From positions 186,001 through 250,000 of the forward strand of contig JADANN010000460.1 in NCBI GenBank assembly GCA_018806985.1: DNA of 64,000 bases. Direction: 5' to 3'. The DNA comes from Angiostrongylus vasorum. Taxonomy: Eukaryota; Nematoda; Chromadorea; Rhabditida; Metastrongylidae. Positions 23,801-38,800 of this stretch are shown here, one piece after another. The notes under the pieces were generated by a model, which was not told where the DNA came from, did no database searches, and saw only the letters and a list, made by a program, of their open reading frames with translations. The stretch's first letter is position 1; every line of letters starts with the position of its first letter. The position numbers were made by a program, and so were the translations under genes.

Positions 23801-26800
23801 GGACGGTTCGGTCATTAGAGCGCCATCAGTCTATCGATTCAAGACTATCGGTAAGCGTGCATCCAGATTTTCTCATCAATGATCTCAAGTTTGGTCGTCA
23901 AGAAATCGTAGGAACCATTTCTTTACCTCATTGATTCTACCAAGGTGAGTACAACGCAGTGGTTTAGAGGCCCGTTGAAATAAACACGTTGTCTCTCGTT
24001 CGAGATCACGCCCCCTAGCTCACTAAGCTTTCCATCTGCCTTTGATAGAAGAACTAGCACCAGACTTTTCTGAGAGGATAATAGCACTGATGTGATAAAT
24101 TGGTAGGCCACCGTATGTCATTGTATAGAGCAGATGTTCATTCAGCCACCTCTAGGATATTTGATAAAGACAAATGCATGGGGCATCGTTCAGTGAGTGA
24201 TCAACAACGAAAGCTTTATCCCTTCATAATGCATTTGTGAAACAATCACAGAACTACAACAGTATTGTTCCTTTTTGTCTTCTGTTTTTCTTTTTAAACG
24301 ACAGTTGCTTTCAGACTGGCGTCACTTGTCGCGAAATCATGTGAATCCATTTGAATGAATGCCATGACAACTATGTGTTCAATAAATCAACTTAAAGCAA
24401 GGAAAGAGACCACAAGATTCTATGTTTGGCGAATTCCTTCGTTTTCAAAATACTCTACTTCGATACAACGAGTAGTGCTATTGAAAATGGCAAATTTATC
24501 CTTTCTTTTTTGAATACTCTCTGAATGCATGCATGATTTGTGAGTGAATTTATGTTTACATCAATGACGTATCGATAGACATTTAAAAATTCTCACTTCC
24601 ACGTCATGTTTACCTGTTTCTAAGAAAAGAAAGATGTGTGTCAGTGACAACACGTGTATGCGTAAGAAAACTAGTTATTTTTTTTTAAGCTGACAGGCAT
24701 TCACCAGTACTACTAGCATACACTGACTTCGCAATTACTACTGACATGACGCTGAAGTACAACTGCGAACGCATTTTCTGTTCCAATTTGAGAGCCGCTT
24801 GCTTTGCTTGTACTTGGTTCTGTTTCGTGTTGTTGCCATTGCGCTTTTTGCAGTTTTTTTTTCAGTTACAATTGTTTTGTTTATTTGGATAAAAATGAAC
24901 TCAAGGCAGGCGAACGTGAAGGAAACTTGTTGGCGTAAATCTTGCTCCAGGGCAGGTGGAAGTTTCTTGGACATATCCACCCTTCACTTTGCACATTGTG
25001 TTAGGTCAGGTGCTCTTTCGTTAAAGAAATACAAGTCGCGAAGAGAAGCATATTTTAAATTATCATAGAGTAACCCGAGCTAATGAAGAGATTAGTTGAA
25101 ACTGAGTATAACCTGAGTAAAGAATCTCGAATAAAGGTAGTCTACTTTATACCTTAGCAAATGCGTTCAACTAGCACTTTGTTTAATGGAAGCATTAAAA
25201 AGTGACCTTGGAACGTCTGTTTAATGGAAACATTAAAAAGTGACCTTGGAACGTCTACTTTTGACGGTCGCAATTGTTAAAGGGGGTTTAACGACACTGC
25301 AAACAACCATACTCGCTCCAATGCGGAGATGAACTTAGTTGATGCACTCTCAGTCCATACGACGCCAAACTGGTTTGTACACATGTAACCATATTTAAGG
25401 CCGCGTATAACGCAGTGGTCGGAGGCGCCTTGCAATAGACATTGGATCGGTCCGCGCATCCAAGGCTCACCAAACCTTCCATCTCTACGGGGTCGAAAAT
25501 TGGCACTAGACTCGTCTGGAAGGATAGCAGCACTGGCTCGATACATCGGTACGCCACTGCGAGTCATTGTAAAGGCCAGATTTGCACTCAATCACCTCCA
25601 ACGATGCTTAATGAAGTGTAATGTATGGTAGATCCCTTAGGGACTGATCAACGCCGAAAGCTTTGCTTTATCCTTTATCCTTCATAGCCACATTTACGAA
25701 TACGTGCTCGGGTGCGCTGATATGCATGTAAATTGTATCCTGCCCCACAATTACGCAAAATGAAATAGTTGCTACGAACGTCAATTAGAAGAACAGACGG
25801 TGTCGGATCGTCGCTAACAATTGAAAGGCATCGCCCCCAAAATGCTCCAGCGAAGCCATTCTCTGTTACTCTTCCAGAAAACACAGCCAAAACAAGAGAC
25901 TATTAAAAAGTAGTATCTATCACCTTTCTAATCAATTGGAGCTCATTGGGCGGTTCTGAAGCAAAACGAGAAGGATGGAATCTGTACTGTTGCTCACTCG
26001 AGCCACCCTAGGCTAATAAATTTTAGCTAGACATTCCGTCATCAAGCGGGAATTAAAGCTGTGCGTTTAGTTTCTCAAAGAGAAGGGGAAAATAAGAAAA
26101 GTAGTGGGGAAGTGTGCTAATCTTTTATGTCGTTTCACGATATTTTGTTGCTAATTATGATCCCGTAGAATGTATAATCTCCCAAGCTTCATTCAATTCC
26201 ATATAGACCTCATCAACGAAGATCTGGTTACTGAATCTTATACGACGAACGATGAATATTTTTGAAGTTCACGTCGGTCCGTATGTTTTCAACCGTAATC
26301 ACATGGCGCAAGTCCTCTGGTGCTTAAATGAACCAATGTTCACAGGTATGATCGTATTGGCGCCTACACCAGTTTCGCCAAGTCTTTCACTGTGACATGT
26401 TCCAAGGATCAATTCTTTAGGGCTGTCATGAGCGGCATTTAGTTGAGGATTGATTCTTCTCAGTCATTCGAAAGACCTCTTACTAGATGTCTTTCCAACT
26501 GCGTCAACACGTCTCTGACAAGCCGTAGAGACTTTTTTGCTCTGCGTGTAGAACCAGGTCAGCTTCTTCGAAAGCTGAACCTCACGAAGTTTTTGAGAGT
26601 GAAATTGTGATGGTTAGGTGGTTCTCGCTGCGAATTGGTAGTCTGTGGTTTTAACTCCAGTGACACAATAAACGCTGGGTGAGCGTGGCCTTCCTTAGCA
26701 CCCCCCAAATAGCTGTTCTCCTATTTTACAGAAGGTAATGTGGCCAATATCCTCTCTCCCTCATGATGATCGTGGAATGACCCAAAAAAAACGTCAAGCC

Positions 26801-29800
26801 TCTATTTATCTCCGAAGCACTTATAGCTGAAATTTACCTGAAACTGCTGAAGTAATTCTGCATCAACCCTTCCGGTTCCATAACCTTTTTTCTGAACACC
26901 AGGATCATTGCGTGAGAAAAATTAATAGCATAAACTTTGAATTTCGAATTGAGGTCGAGTGTACGAAGAGAAACACTGCCTCAGGTTACGTTATATTACA
27001 CTCAATAACTGGAAGCCGTAGGTTACATGCAATTCCCATAACCTACATTACCATTTGCTCTGAAAAAAGAAGGCAATCCCAACCTTGTGCGCGGTCATCT
27101 TGTCCCAAGAAAGACGGCAGAGAAGAATTTTGCTACTGTCTTCCGATTTCCTTTTGAATGTATAAGCTATTCAACAATATAAAATTCTATGATGCATATC
27201 AATGTACTATATTTGAATGAGACACAACTAGTTGAGCACGTAGTGTGGATTCGCTTGGGGATTACAGAACGTACACAACATCGAAGCCGCATCTAGGTTT
27301 ATAAAAGGCCATCAAGAATATTACCTGATTTTTGTCCAACATTCGTTGACTACGAAAAAGCTTTCGACAGCGTCGAAACCAATGCAATCCTTCCAGTGCT
27401 CGTCAATCAAGGAGTGAACCCCTCGTATGTATGAAAGCCAATGCAACATTTCTACCGCAATTCACCATCCTTTTAGAAAAAGGGAGTCCGAAAAGATGGC
27501 ATTATCTCGCCAAAACGCATTACCTACTTGGATAATTAGATCACCAGTCTTCACTTATGCTGCAGACTCCAGCATAACCTTCATGCCTTTCTTCTTCTCG
27601 TAATAGTCGTCTATGGTTGTGGTCTTCTTTGAAAATGGCGACGTTTGCAAGGTGGATTCCTAAAATCGTCTCCATCCTCGAACGCAGATGGTCGTCGTTA
27701 GTCACGGACACGTGCGCCCCGTTTTAGTCTTTCAAGAAGACGCTTGATTTGTCCTGATGTCCACTTTTCTCGAAATAAATCCCACGACTGACTTTCTATT
27801 AACCTCGGCATTGATCAAGTAATTCTTCGTATTCTTGTTGAGCAAACACGAGGTGTTATTTTTTATTCTTTATTCACGAACAAGCTAACGTTTCGGCGGA
27901 TTTCGCCTTCCTCAGATCCTGAAAAGCTCAAGTTGACAGCAATCTATTCGGCCAAACACCTTTATAACCAAACGGAGAAAACGCTAAACCAATATTTCAA
28001 ACACATTGAACACAAAATGGCTTCTTCGCACACTCACCGCTTTCTATGAGGCTTCCACTGAGTATGTTGCGTGGAGACCAACCGCGCAGAATTCACATGG
28101 AAGCGGAATGTGCCCCCTCTCATCAGAATAATAGGCTTATATATTGCCCAATATCACGCATGATAATGAGGCATTCTTCCCTGCGGTTCGTTTTTCGGAT
28201 TTCTGGAATTGGTCCAGAACGCCTCGAGAGTTTTGCGCGCTTGTGTTGTCGATTCCTGCGCGAGGATCGTGACACGTACTTCAAAGTCCTCTCCGCTATG
28301 TCTATGGGTCCTATGCGTGTTTAGTGAGGTATTTGGTTTACGTTTGCCGACTATGTGTTCTTTTATGCTGACACAGAGGGGTCTACCCGTTTCGCCAATG
28401 TATTCGTCTCCGCACGTCTTACAGGAGATCAGATAAACTGTACCCGAGCTCATGCAGTCACCGTCTCTACCATTAGGGCAAATTATGCAATTTTGCATTG
28501 CACATAGACGGTCATATAGGCGGTTACGAACTAGTTCTCTCGTTACGAACGCCTGGCGCCTAAGAGTACTCGGTGGCATTTTTGTTCTGAGTTACTGAAT
28601 GGACAGTCAGAGTATATACTTTCACTGTCGATCTATATTCTCCTGGATCCCGAAGATAAGATAGGTTATTCAACATAGTTTGTTAAATTTAAACTCTTCA
28701 GATAGCAGAAAACCCTGCTTTGCTTGTTGATTTCAATTCCAATGCAGATAACGAAGTAACTCGACTGGGATGACGAGAGTATGTGCTTCCATGGCAAGTT
28801 GCGGTAAATCCTCGGTTGCTGGCTACATATTTAACTCCCAGATGTCACTGAGACAGAGGCTATTTTCATTAGACTCAACGAACGGAGGAAAGGAATAGAA
28901 CTGCACATAATCTAGAAGTAAATCATATTCGTGAGAAACCCATATTGTATAGCTGAACAAGTTGAACTATTTAGATGGCTTTGTTCTCACACATACACAA
29001 CGTGGCATGGCGTTCGGTGAACATTGAGAGTGAACAATGAACTGACGAGCGCGGAGTTCTGCGCTTTTTGACACAATATTCCTTGTTCCTATCGGTCCCC
29101 TATGCAGATAGGTTTAGGTTGGCACTTCACCCATGTCTAGAATTGCGTGCAACCGCAACAAAGCACTTTAACAAAACACTGTGTTCTAAGATACAGTTGG
29201 TACTCAGAACGCCACAAAGAATCACGCGTTTGAAGGGTTCCATGACTGTCAAATTCAGATGAATGTACTTTGAAGGTGCCAAATAGATGGAGAGCTCGCT
29301 TGTATTGGTAACAGTACAATTTAGAATGATTGTTTTCTTCATTCCAATTACTGTGTTCGAACAACGATTTCTCTAAGCAGCCTCTACTTTTTTATGTAAC
29401 CATGTCAACTTACAAGAGCTGCATAGTATATTTAATCCTCTGTGAATCGTTTTTCATAACTGTTTTTTACGCTTGGTCCAAAGCGGCACTTAGGACACTT
29501 AGTATGGTCGCAGTTTTTAGTTAACTTTTTTGAAACGGATACCCTTAAAGGGACTGAAAAAGAGACAATGAAAGAAGGACCATCTGAATTCTGCAATTTC
29601 TAAACGCAGACAACTACTCGTTGATGCTCGAGGCCTGCTAGGTGGTTTTTCACTTATGAGGCGATACAACTGAAGTGTTTGATTATAAAGTTTATCGTCA
29701 TAAGATTCCTGATACTCGTTAGAAATGCACGAAAGCAAAAGGTATTAGTGATACAATGTTTTTTGGGACTAACATTTCTCTACGCCGATGCAGAAGGATT

Positions 29801-32800
29801 ATCCCCAGAGCAGTGGCAGAACACTCTCATCAATGATTCGAAAGACCTAGGTTTGGTAAGTTTACCGCGATGTTGGGTCTCGTAAGTGGCACAACACAGC
29901 GCCAATAACTTAGCAGATAGTGGCTACGACCAATGCAATAAATATTTTTATTGCGAGTGATTCGCCATCATTTGCAGTGGTACAGTAACAGTGTAGTAAG
30001 TCGCACACCGTTACGCCTAGTTAGTTGAATAATCGTTGCTGTACGAGTTGAAACTCTCCATTCTCGAAACGGGATTAATGTCACAAGTCTGACTAGCTGA
30101 GATTTCCGCAGTGAACTGCTTCTACACTTGAATATTTGAGTGCCAGTGAGCGAGGATGTCGGGACAAAGAAATTGCAGTATCAAGATGGACTTCACCCAT
30201 GGCAATTGGCTGGCTGAAGTGCAGATGCTTCAACCTGTTGTTGTAGCCAAGTGTTTATTTGATTGAGGAAGGTCGAATATAAAACACAATTAATGCCAAA
30301 ACCTTGTTAGCGTTCGGTAGAGAATATTCCTCTGACGCTGTGAGGATATCGTCTTGATTCTTTTTCTCTGAGGAGGTCTGTCTTCCATGAAGCAATATGG
30401 AGCAGTTATTTCTCCTCTTGTAAAGATGCGCCAGGCATTCTCCATGAATCCTTTTGGTAGATTACTTTTAGTCCAGTTTTTTCAATGCCTCATTGAGCTC
30501 AGTAAGCATTGCTTTTGCTTCTACGGCACTGCTGTAAAGGAGCACAAAGTCGTCGGCAGAACGAGGGTTGGCAAGGAATCGTTGATCAACACGTCTCCAC
30601 TGTTGTCCTAGTCGAGCGACTGTAGCCCGGTGGGAACGGCTTTCAGAGCTTTGTGTGGTCCATCGCTATTCTTTACCAATTGAAGTATGGAGTGGTCGGT
30701 GAAAAAGCTCGTTTCTTTTACAATGACTCTCACCCTTTTCAGGCATTTTTTGTATAAAACACATTTATGCGTTGATCAACTAAAGCGTACAAGATGGAAT
30801 CGCTTTTAGGTCAGCTATATTCTTTCTCGTGATCTGTAAAAGTTAGGATAGGAGAAATATGATATTCCCTGCGGACCTCCACCATTTTATAAGGAAGTCG
30901 TTTATGAGTTCATTCCTGCTGACTCGATAGTGCACTGTCAGTAAGTTCATAGGTGCTGATGATACGAAGGACATGTTCCCATTGCTTTATGTTCGCTAGT
31001 CGACAACTCTTAGAAAATCACCTGAAATGTTTTTCGTTCCGGGATCTGAGCGAGGCTTCAAGCCTCACGGCTCGGACGTCTGCAGAAACAACTTTTATTG
31101 GTGCTGTTCTTATGAAAATGGCAGAGTATGGTACAGATGCTGCTGATCGAAAGCATTTCTACAGAACCTCCTTTTTATTGATTCTACCGTACAATGACAA
31201 ATTATAACCAGCTCATGTTCGTCGAACAGGTACGAAAACGAAAAGTTGTATTCGTGAAGGTCTCAATGAGATTTCATTGAGGTTTTTGTTTTGCGCTACC
31301 AATAGATTTCTCGTCTGTCAATAACAGTGGAGATTATTTCGTACTGTTTTTTTTGCAAATGGCATTCATAGCTACTTGTTCGATATTGCTAGCAGCAGGA
31401 TCTTAGTGCGGTCATCTTCTCTTTGTCAATCCATCATTCCTACCTGTTAAAAAGTTCAGAGTTTTTTTTTGGTTTGACAAGAGCTTGCAGAACAGTTTTG
31501 GAAACTTCTCATCAGCGTCGGGTAGTCTTCCCTTGGATCCTCACTTTCGGACAGTTCATAGTTTGATACAACATCATTGGCGGTAGATTCCTTGTAAACA
31601 GCTTGTTTTCTTCTTTATGCATGACGACGGAATTCCTTTTGTGCTTTGTTGTTAAAACGAACCCTCGCAAGAAGAAGGCGATGAATATTTCACGCAAAAT
31701 GATCGACTGAAAACGATATCGAATGCATTCCATCTTCTGTTTACAAAGTTGTGATCAATTTCCGGAGAAAGCCTGCCATTTGGGAGTCCCACGTCTTGTG
31801 CTGATAGTATTTCTTCTTGAAAAACAAATTTTCATGGAAAAGGAAAACCAGGAAGATTACTTCGGTTGAGTGATTTCAGTTTTCATCGCGATATGCTGAG
31901 TCAGAACTTCCGACACCGCACATAGGTTTTTTTTCTACCCTTTAATTGATGCTCCTTGTAACAAATCTGTAGGATTTCCCAACACGCATAAGTTCCTCGA
32001 GATTTCATAACACGTACCAGATTTTTGTATCATCAGCTCTCGATTTTGATGAGTAGCAGTAAATGATGCTGAATTTTGTTTAATAAAGGAATGCAAGGTG
32101 TAAAATAGCAATGCGGCTAGACAGTATGAGTCGACAAGGTTGCTAATCGATGAGTGCACGACAAAGTCAACTCCAAAAGCAATAAGTGGTGAAACTTTCT
32201 CAGTTAGGATGGTAAGCGTCCCATCAATTATTTGTCAAATGATAGTTCTCCTGTTCTTAAGTTATTGAAAGGCTATTCACATCGCATTTTATGCGGTGTG
32301 CGAAAACTACAAGAACGTAAACGTCGCGGTCTGAAGTAAGTGAGCGAGAGTTTTATATACATAATCGAAAGCAGACTCATGGGTGTGCTTTTACCTTTCT
32401 CTTCCTAGCTGGCATTCTGACTTTAATTCACTCTTTAATTGTAATGCTGGTCCAGAGTAGGTTTTATAGTGTCGCACGATAGCAATGCAAAGGCGTTTTC
32501 ACGTCCTTGCCAGAGGCAGCCGCCTTTCTCTATGGCTCAAAGCGAGGCCTTCTGCCTCGCTCTAAGTTTTTTTCTCGAGCTGCTGAGAAATCTGCGATTA
32601 GTCGGCCGACCGGTCGACGTACGCTGTAACAAGCCTAAACATTCACGTGCTATAACCTTCAGAACAATGATGCAAATTTTTTCACCTAATTGAAACGAGC
32701 AAGACGTATTGTAATTAAAAGGCTGCTTTTATTACCTCAGAAAGCACGGCCCACTTTGTGCCAACGGTTTGTTAGCTCGTGCCTAGAGTCATCTCTAACA

Positions 32801-35800
32801 AAGTTAACAGTTAACAGATCATTGTGTAACAGAGAGTTATTCTTACCGTGCAGAGCGAATTAGCAAAATGGATCACCGTATCTGTACAATAACAAAAAAC
32901 CATATTCGTATTTCGAGTAAGAAATGCCAGATTGTTTCACTTCCTTGGATTAGAAGAAGAAAAGGTCTTCAACTATCTTGTGATGGAACTGGCCATGAAG
33001 CTATGGAGAGTCAAGAACTATTCGTTCAGTACACAACGGTCTTCTTGCTGCTGTTTAGTGACTAAACAGTCAAATTTCATCATTCTACAAAGGCGAACAG
33101 GACGAGTAAGGCAATGGTAGTGATAGTGTTCATCACGTGCACAGTGATGATTCGACTACATCCCGGGCTCATCGACCTCTCATCCTTTAGGGCCCTGGGA
33201 ATTCATGCTAAAGTTATCAGAGTTCTGCTGACTTCCTCTAGTTCACGTAAGAACGTTCTAGCATGGCATACCACGCCTCCAGAGGAAGCTGTTTCGATCA
33301 GCAATCGACGACGTTGATAGAGAACACGAAAGTCATCAGACGGCAATCGAACCCACATGCAAAACCTCGAGAAGCATTGATGATGGATGCGAAAGAGCGA
33401 ATAGAACGAATGAAGTGCTGGAGTCCAGGCAGCAGATGTGAAGGCGGGTTATGTAAAAATAAATAAAAGAAATAGGCGAAATATAACTTCAATGATGCTG
33501 AGATATTTGCAAAACTCGGGACCGCAGGCGTCTGCGATGGGGAACGAACGCGCTATTTTCCTTTCCGGGGAGTAACGCGTTCACCACCACACCATGCGGG
33601 TCCTTCGTTCCGCCTGTCTCTCAGCTAGTTCTATCGATCTGTGCCAAAAGAAATAGGGTTATTGTCGCCAGCGAAAGACGTTGAATCCCACCAGCATATA
33701 TCATTAGGTAAAAACCATGTTCTGGAATCACTTTGAAGAATGTCATAAGAAAATTGGGCTGTTATAACATGACAGTAAACGTTGATGTCAATAATATGAC
33801 ATTGTTGTTTTGGCATATAACACAAACTTAACAAAACCCATGCTTGTCGGTTTCTACAGCACTTCCGAAAAAGTAGATCCTTGCAAAATCATCAGAAAAT
33901 GATATTTAGGAGCAGTAGAACTAGGCAAAAAGAAAGCTTCCGACTGCTCAGATTATGTCTATCCAAGAGAGAAGTCTGCTATGAAAATACCACATCTGAG
34001 CAGGAGGAAAAGTGGGATTGTAGAAGTTATAAGAACATTAAAGGTATAGAAAATAGAACGAGAAAGAGTAAACTTTGTGGTCGCCTCTACGACACAACAC
34101 TTCTAATTTAATGATTGCACGCTTCAGAAATTTTGGGCGCTGGCTAAGCAGAATGAAAGGCCACTCAGTATTCTCAAACTCATTTTCTAGAGAGTGCTAC
34201 TAGAATTGTCGCGCACCACACAATTGAACGACGAACTGCGAAGTTGACATCTATGTCGACATTTGATGATCAGAAACACGTATTCGCTAAGATGACGCGA
34301 TTAGGTGGACCAAACACATGAAATATCTGAAGAAATTTATCTGAAAGTGATCCATCGACCGTTAAACAGATAAAGGAAATTCCACCGACTTTACGTTGAA
34401 TTCTTCAAGCGAATTTTAAAACAAAAAAAGGATGCTTTTCGAATTCCTCCAGTGTGAGTGGAGACTGCTGGTGCACAGTGTGGTTAGTCTATGCTCAAAG
34501 GATGGATGACAGGTAGATGTAGGGTATCATACTGAATTAATATAGTAGATAAGCCTTAATTTTACTGTTTGTAACTTTTTTCACAAAACACTTCTATCTT
34601 TCTACTAAGCTATCTAAATTATTAGAACCTCTAAGGCGGTGTAGTTAGCTTATACTATAATCTACAAATTGGCTATTTACGACTTCGTGCTGTGCGATTA
34701 CGAAAGCTGTGTAGATGAAGCCAACGATAGTTACAAGGTACTGACCGTAGCTGCGTTGAGTGACGTGTTTTTAGCCGGCTTTCTTTATGCTGGTAGAGTG
34801 CGTCGCCTTAGCCTGATGCTTATAGTATCACCATTTTGTATCCGATTTTTTTTAACAAGGGAAGAACTACGGAGAGCAACAGTTTGCCGAGAGACTGCTC
34901 CTCGTCTTACGCGCTTCTTCGAAATCCTGATGAATTCATCATGCCGACTACGCTTTCTTCATATTGGCTGTGTCGCCAGTTATTTCAGCTTTCGGATTTG
35001 TTCAGCACATATTTGAACTGTTAAGATCACCCCCATTATACGTTAATTCTCATCCGAAATGTTAGCTTTGTGTTATTCTATGGTCATATTATAGAAACCA
35101 CTTCGCCGTTGGACTACATTTATTGATAATACTTTCTCTGCTTATTGCGTACTGCTACAAACTAACTTTATACGCGCAACATTTGTGTGAGGAATAGTTA
35201 GAGGTGCCCTTCAATTCACATTTAGTTACTAATCCGATCCCGCACCACGGACACACCAAATCTTCCATCTTTCCGCGGTCGAAAAAATTGGTAGCAGGCT
35301 TGTGTCAGAGGTTAGACGCACTTGATGCGTAGATAGGCCGTCGTAAGTATAGGGCAAATATGAAGTCAATCACTTCTACGATGCTCCATGAAAACGGATA
35401 TATTGCGGTTCCGTTAAGGATTGCTCAACTCCGGCAGTTTTTTACCCTAGCTTTGAAATTGGTGGTTCGATGAATCTCTGGTTTTCGAGGCAGAAGAGTT
35501 GAGCACCATTCATCTTGATTACCACGTTCATCGTTTCTACTGTGCGCAACCTGTGCTCAAAGGCGTGAACTCTAGTGATAGCACCACTTTTTTCGATTTT
35601 GTTTTGTTACAAGTAAACTTTTCAACACTGAGCGAATGTAAATTAATAGTTTTGATGGGTTTCTGAAAATTAGCAGTGGTATCTTTCATGGCAGTCGTTC
35701 TACATTGTGCCAAGAGCGGCAACAATTTTATTTTAATTTTTTTTGATGGTACATGATTTTTTTTACCCATGCAGAAAAAAATGCGTGAAGATCGCGAGCA

Positions 35801-38800
35801 TGACAATGTGCAGAGAAAACCTGAGTGGTTTGCCCTCAAACAAACGGTGATATTTCGTAGTGAACAAATCTCTTCAGATTGCTGTGTTGCTCAGCCATCT
35901 TAGGCGAAGGGCGCGTTATTGGGTGCAAATAGTTCCATGTCTCCACAGTGGCGATTGCGTTTTCGCAATAAGAAATTATATTTGAGAGTAATCATTTTAT
36001 TTCCGTGCTTTCTGAGGTCTGCGTAGAACAATGGTTAGAGTTGCTCCATAAGGCATTCTTTTTTTTTGTTCGATCCAGCGCTCAGGGCTCACAAACTCCT
36101 CTAACTTCCAGGCCTAACAAAGTGGTACAGTGCTTCTCTAGGAGAATGAAAATCATTGATTTGGACACATCGATATGCTACCGGAACTCATTTAACCAGA
36201 TGTGCATTTAATCAACTCTAGCGCACTTTAGTGTCCCCAAGATCGACTTTCTAATAACCTCGGCATTGGATCATAAATTTGTATTAAATATTATAAGCGG
36301 CTGTTCTTCCTTGGTGGAAGGCAGATAAAAAACGGTGGGTTTGCAGTCCTGTGCACCCTTCCGGGCTCTGAAAAAGGCGATTCTGCCGAAACGTCAGCTA
36401 CCGTTGTGCTGTATGTGTTATATTTGTGAGGAAGTAAACCTGTGCTAAATAACAACCTCACGATTGCTGTAAAAAAGAGAACAACAGCACTTTAGTGTGT
36501 TTTTAGCAGCATCCAACACATACAGCTTTTTCTGGTCCATGAGGTTCACCTATGCAAGTTGCTGGGGGCCGTCGATATTTTTGAACAACTGACGGAAGTT
36601 GAGACGGAGTATATGCTAACTGTAAGCTATAACCCAGATACTATCCAGGTCAGCTCAGTAATTTAAGGTTGCAAACGTCTAGTAATTGAGTGAACGTGTT
36701 GTTAAGATGAACTCATATTAGTTGAAATAAGAAATGTAGTTTTATATGTATCTATGTTGGCCTGAGAAAACAATTAAGAACACTCACAGATTAAATGTGC
36801 CTGGAATGAGCCGTGTAAACACGTGTTGAAAAGCCAAGCGACAGATAATGTATATCGCGCGCTTTCAAAGACAGTGTGCCCAATTCATAACTTATAAAGT
36901 TAAACGAATATTTTCACTTGGATAGAAAGTTTCATAACACCACATTTTCCGTGAACCTTAATTACCGCAGAAGTTGAAGCTATTCTTAATGAAATATCGT
37001 TCTCCAAGTCCTCTTTGCATATCCCTTTGTTGTCTGCTTCAATACATAACACTGGCAAGTCATCATGTGCAATGCATGTGTGGAGCGAGGTAAAGTGACG
37101 AATTGCATTGCATCGGATGCGTCTCTTTTCAAGCGGTTGATATGATAAGGAGCTCTTTTGTTACAGTCTTTGTGCTCAGTGGACAGCTTGTAATGAAAGA
37201 AAAGTTGTTCTCTACACTTAATATTCTGCTAAAAAATCTTTCTTTCTGGTGGGTTCATTTTCCGGTGAGCAGCTATTAGGGTTAAAGAGTGTATGCAGCA
37301 TGAGGAGTACTTGCGGTGACGAAGCTGGGAAAATTGTTTCGCTTAGACTTGAAATGTGAAGTAGGACAGAATGAACGTTGATAATACACAATAGTGACAA
37401 TAGTTCCTCAGAATGTCTTGTCGCAGAGTTTGTTCTGATCAATGCTGTTCAACGTAGTTTGTTCCAGGAAACAATTAACAGATCTTTTTGTCGCTGCAGA
37501 ATGTTACTGATCTATTAAATACTTCGCTCAGGAGTGCATCTATTGTAGTTTAAAGTTTAAAGCAATTCAAAAATGCAATTTGCATATCCCACATAGAACT
37601 GCGGCGCGTGAGATGCTGTGGTTAGAGGAGGCCTGCAATACAATCGTGGCTTTAGGTTCGATCTCGCACCCAAAGCTCACTAGCCCTCCCATCCCTCCGC
37701 GGTCGGAAAAATGGCACCAGTTTTGCCTGGCAGGATAGCAACACTGAGTTGATACATCAGTAAGCCACCGAAAGGCATTGTATAGGCCAAATAAGCATCT
37801 CTTCCAACAATGCGTGAAGAAGGCGAATGCACGATGTTTCCCAAAGAGACTGTTCAAAGCCGATCGAAGAAATAAAACACGGGCGGTTTCTGGAAAAGTT
37901 TCGGAATATATTACATAATTAATGCATTCAACAAATAATGTAGGAATACTGAACAGCACCACTGCTGGCTTTTAGCTTCAAAATCATTTCTGATTATTCG
38001 ATATTCGGCTAGGTCTTCACAAAAGAAGAAATCGTGTAGCTCAGCACGCTTTAAAATTCATGGCTTTGTTTTTCTAAGAAATACGGATAATTTATTGCGA
38101 AGACCGTTGCTGCATACAACCGTAAGTCTTCTGGATTTGTGAGAGGTTTGCTGTCCTGAGACTAGGTGTTTTATAGTTGGGCATCGATTTTTGGCACAGG
38201 TTTACTCTTAAGTAGGCTTCAAGAGAGAAATGCCGAATTTCTTCCTAACTTGAAAAAAGCAGATTTTTTTTAAAAATAAAACTTATAAACCGGAGAACGG
38301 ATGACTTTTGCGTTACGACGCAGTTCGACATTCAAGACCGCCATCCAATCACGACAAGATTGTTGTACACTGAGATGATGGAAGTAACGACTACAATTTG
38401 GGAGAGGATTGGTGAAAAACTAGTAAGTAAAGCTAGTCTGAGAGAGAGAGGTTAGAATCTCTCAAGAACTGTCCGGACAAACCACGAAATCACCATCCTT
38501 CTCGATGTGTTATCAACGACCTGTTATGAAACGAATTGTATTGCTATCGGATTAACAGCTGAACGGTTTTTATCGTTTGAATCGTAGAGAGTTAAACGAG
38601 CAAAGTGGCGAGAGCACATTGTCAAACACAACCACTTCGACGCTGTGATATCATCAAAACTTGTAATCTCAGCTAGGCTTCGAATTGGCAACTATCCTTG
38701 CCGACGACTCACGTGCTATGCAACACCAACCGAGACATTTTCTTTGCCTTTCTCTCAGCCACGTTGTTACTCCATCAGTTATGTCAGCAATCATCCTTCA

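Noticed and set aside
24799..25068. Hydrophobic frame as a membrane-protein exon
   Set aside because: The hydrophobic run comes from T-rich sequence; no acceptor or donor fits the FN3 gene and no family is recognisable.
26200..26720. GC-richer stretch as an LTR-element fragment
   Set aside because: Some minus-strand readings seemed coding-like, but no protease, RT or integrase motif could be confirmed.
37600..37680. SINE-A head as a functional tRNA gene
   Set aside because: A- and B-box-like blocks are present, but no complete cloverleaf or anticodon stem could be drawn, and the sequence continues into the SINE body.
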